Assembly (NCBI GenBank): GCA_023253575.1
Contig: JALRGB010000010.1
Location: 1-6,502 of the forward strand
DNA length: 6,502 nucleotides
From: Verrucomicrobiales bacterium
GTDB taxonomy: Bacteria; Verrucomicrobiota; Verrucomicrobiia; Verrucomicrobiales; V1-33
Direction: 5' to 3'
This document shows, piece by piece, positions 6,311-6,502 of the stretch. A program made the position numbers and the translations under genes. The notes below the pieces were generated by a model. It was given only the letters and a program-made list of their open reading frames with translations, did no database searches and was not told where the DNA came from. Position 1 is the stretch's first letter. Each line of letters opens with the position of its first letter.

Positions 6311-6339
6311 TTGTCGGGACAACGGCCGTTGTCCATAAT
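6311..6339 (+). promoter_or_regulatory. Predicted sigma-70-like promoter for rplL
   Basis: TTGTCG (6311-6316, 4/6 match to TTGACA) and CATAAT (6334-6339, 5/6 match to TATAAT) are separated by exactly 17 nt, the preferred spacing. Transcription would start near 6346, giving an rplL leader of about 35 nt. It is the best promoter match found in the window. The spacer is almost wholly a perfect palindrome (6317-6334), which suggests that a regulator binds there. Confidence 0.55.
6317..6334. repeat. Perfect 18-bp palindrome within the rplL promoter spacer
   Basis: GGACAACGGCCGTTGTCC equals its own reverse complement across all 18 bases. As DNA it is a candidate operator for a dimeric regulator between the -35 and -10. 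As RNA in read-through transcripts it folds into a 7-bp hairpin with a GGCC loop. The upstream TTGT (6311-6314) can also pair with ACAA (6319-6322), an alternative but weaker fold. Confidence 0.9.
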
Positions 6340-6340
6340 T

Positions 6341-6358
6341 CTGATGGAGCTCCATCAG
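6341..6358. repeat. Perfect 18-bp palindrome over the predicted rplL transcription start
   Basis: CTGATGGAGCTCCATCAG is a second flawless 18-bp palindrome, 6 nt after the first (centre to centre 24 bp) and of unrelated sequence. It covers the predicted start point near 6346 and lies 22 nt before the rplL ATG. It could be an operator or, in read-through mRNA, a 7-bp hairpin next to the ribosome landing site. Confidence 0.9.
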
Positions 6359-6380
6359 GCGAAAATACTGAATTACTACC

Positions 6381-6502
6381 ATGGCTGATATCACTAACAT
6401 CGTCGAACAACTCAGCGGACTGACCATCTTGGAAGTCGCTGATCTCGTGAAACAACTCGAAGAGAAGTGGGGCGTTTCCGCCGCCGCTCCTGTCGCTGCT
6501 GC
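6381..6502 (+). CDS. rplL: 50S ribosomal protein L7/L12, N-terminal part (3' truncated by window end)
   Basis: Forty complete codons are present: MADITNIVEQLSGLTILEVADLV, then KQLEEKWGVSAAAPVAA. The N-terminal dimerisation domain that binds the L10 C-terminal helix is recognisable from the alternating E-Q-L-S-x-L-T-x-L-E-x-A-D-L-V-K-x-L-E-E-K-W-G-V pattern. The Ala/Pro/Val-rich flexible hinge has just begun when the window ends. The C-terminal domain that recruits translation GTPases lies outside. No Shine-Dalgarno is visible in the 22 nt before the ATG. The 260-nt gap from rplJ is long for this pair and holds a separate predicted promoter and two palindromes, so rplL is likely expressed at least partly on its own, in keeping with its several copies per ribosome. 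Confidence 0.97.
   Translation, partial: MADITNIVEQLSGLTILEVADLVKQLEEKWGVSAAAPVAA

Overview
The window looks like a piece of a Verrucomicrobiota-type (PVC group) chromosome. This is inferred, not proven. The large secreted protease ends in a module typical of verrucomicrobial and planctomycete surface proteins: a D-x-D-x-D-rich 'NEIEYAVGTSP' stretch followed by a beta-rich tail. Most start codons lack a Shine-Dalgarno sequence, which also fits. No rRNA or tRNA gene, CRISPR array, insertion sequence or phage gene was seen.

Layout. (1) Bases 2-271, plus strand: the 3' end of a thiopurine S-methyltransferase-like SAM methyltransferase. (2) Bases 298-335: an intrinsic terminator serving the minus strand. 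(3) Bases 367-4008, minus strand: one 1213-residue, cysteine-free, membrane-anchored subtilase with a furin/kexin-like catalytic domain, a P domain, an Ig-like domain and a C-terminal verrucomicrobial module. (4) Bases 4009-4276: a divergent intergenic region with weak candidate promoters, a GTGA-N6-TCAC dyad and a terminator-like hairpin just before rplK. (5) Bases 4277-6502, plus strand: the ribosomal-protein cluster rplK (L11), rplA (L1), rplJ (L10) and rplL (L7/L12, cut by the window end). These build the L11/L1 stalk regions and the L10-L12 stalk of the 50S subunit.

The coding content is mostly conventional. The notable material lies between the ribosomal genes. The rplK-rplA gap carries three copies of a 13-bp motif at an exact 22-bp period, then a GC-rich hairpin. 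The 260-nt rplJ-rplL gap carries a weak terminator-like hairpin, then two adjacent perfect 18-bp palindromes. The first fills the 17-bp spacer of a good sigma-70-like promoter (TTGTCG-N17-CATAAT), and the second covers the predicted transcription start. This suggests that rplL has its own, separately controlled promoter, and it is the best candidate here for undescribed regulation. The usual upstream partners secE and nusG are not next to rplK; a protease gene on the opposite strand is there instead.
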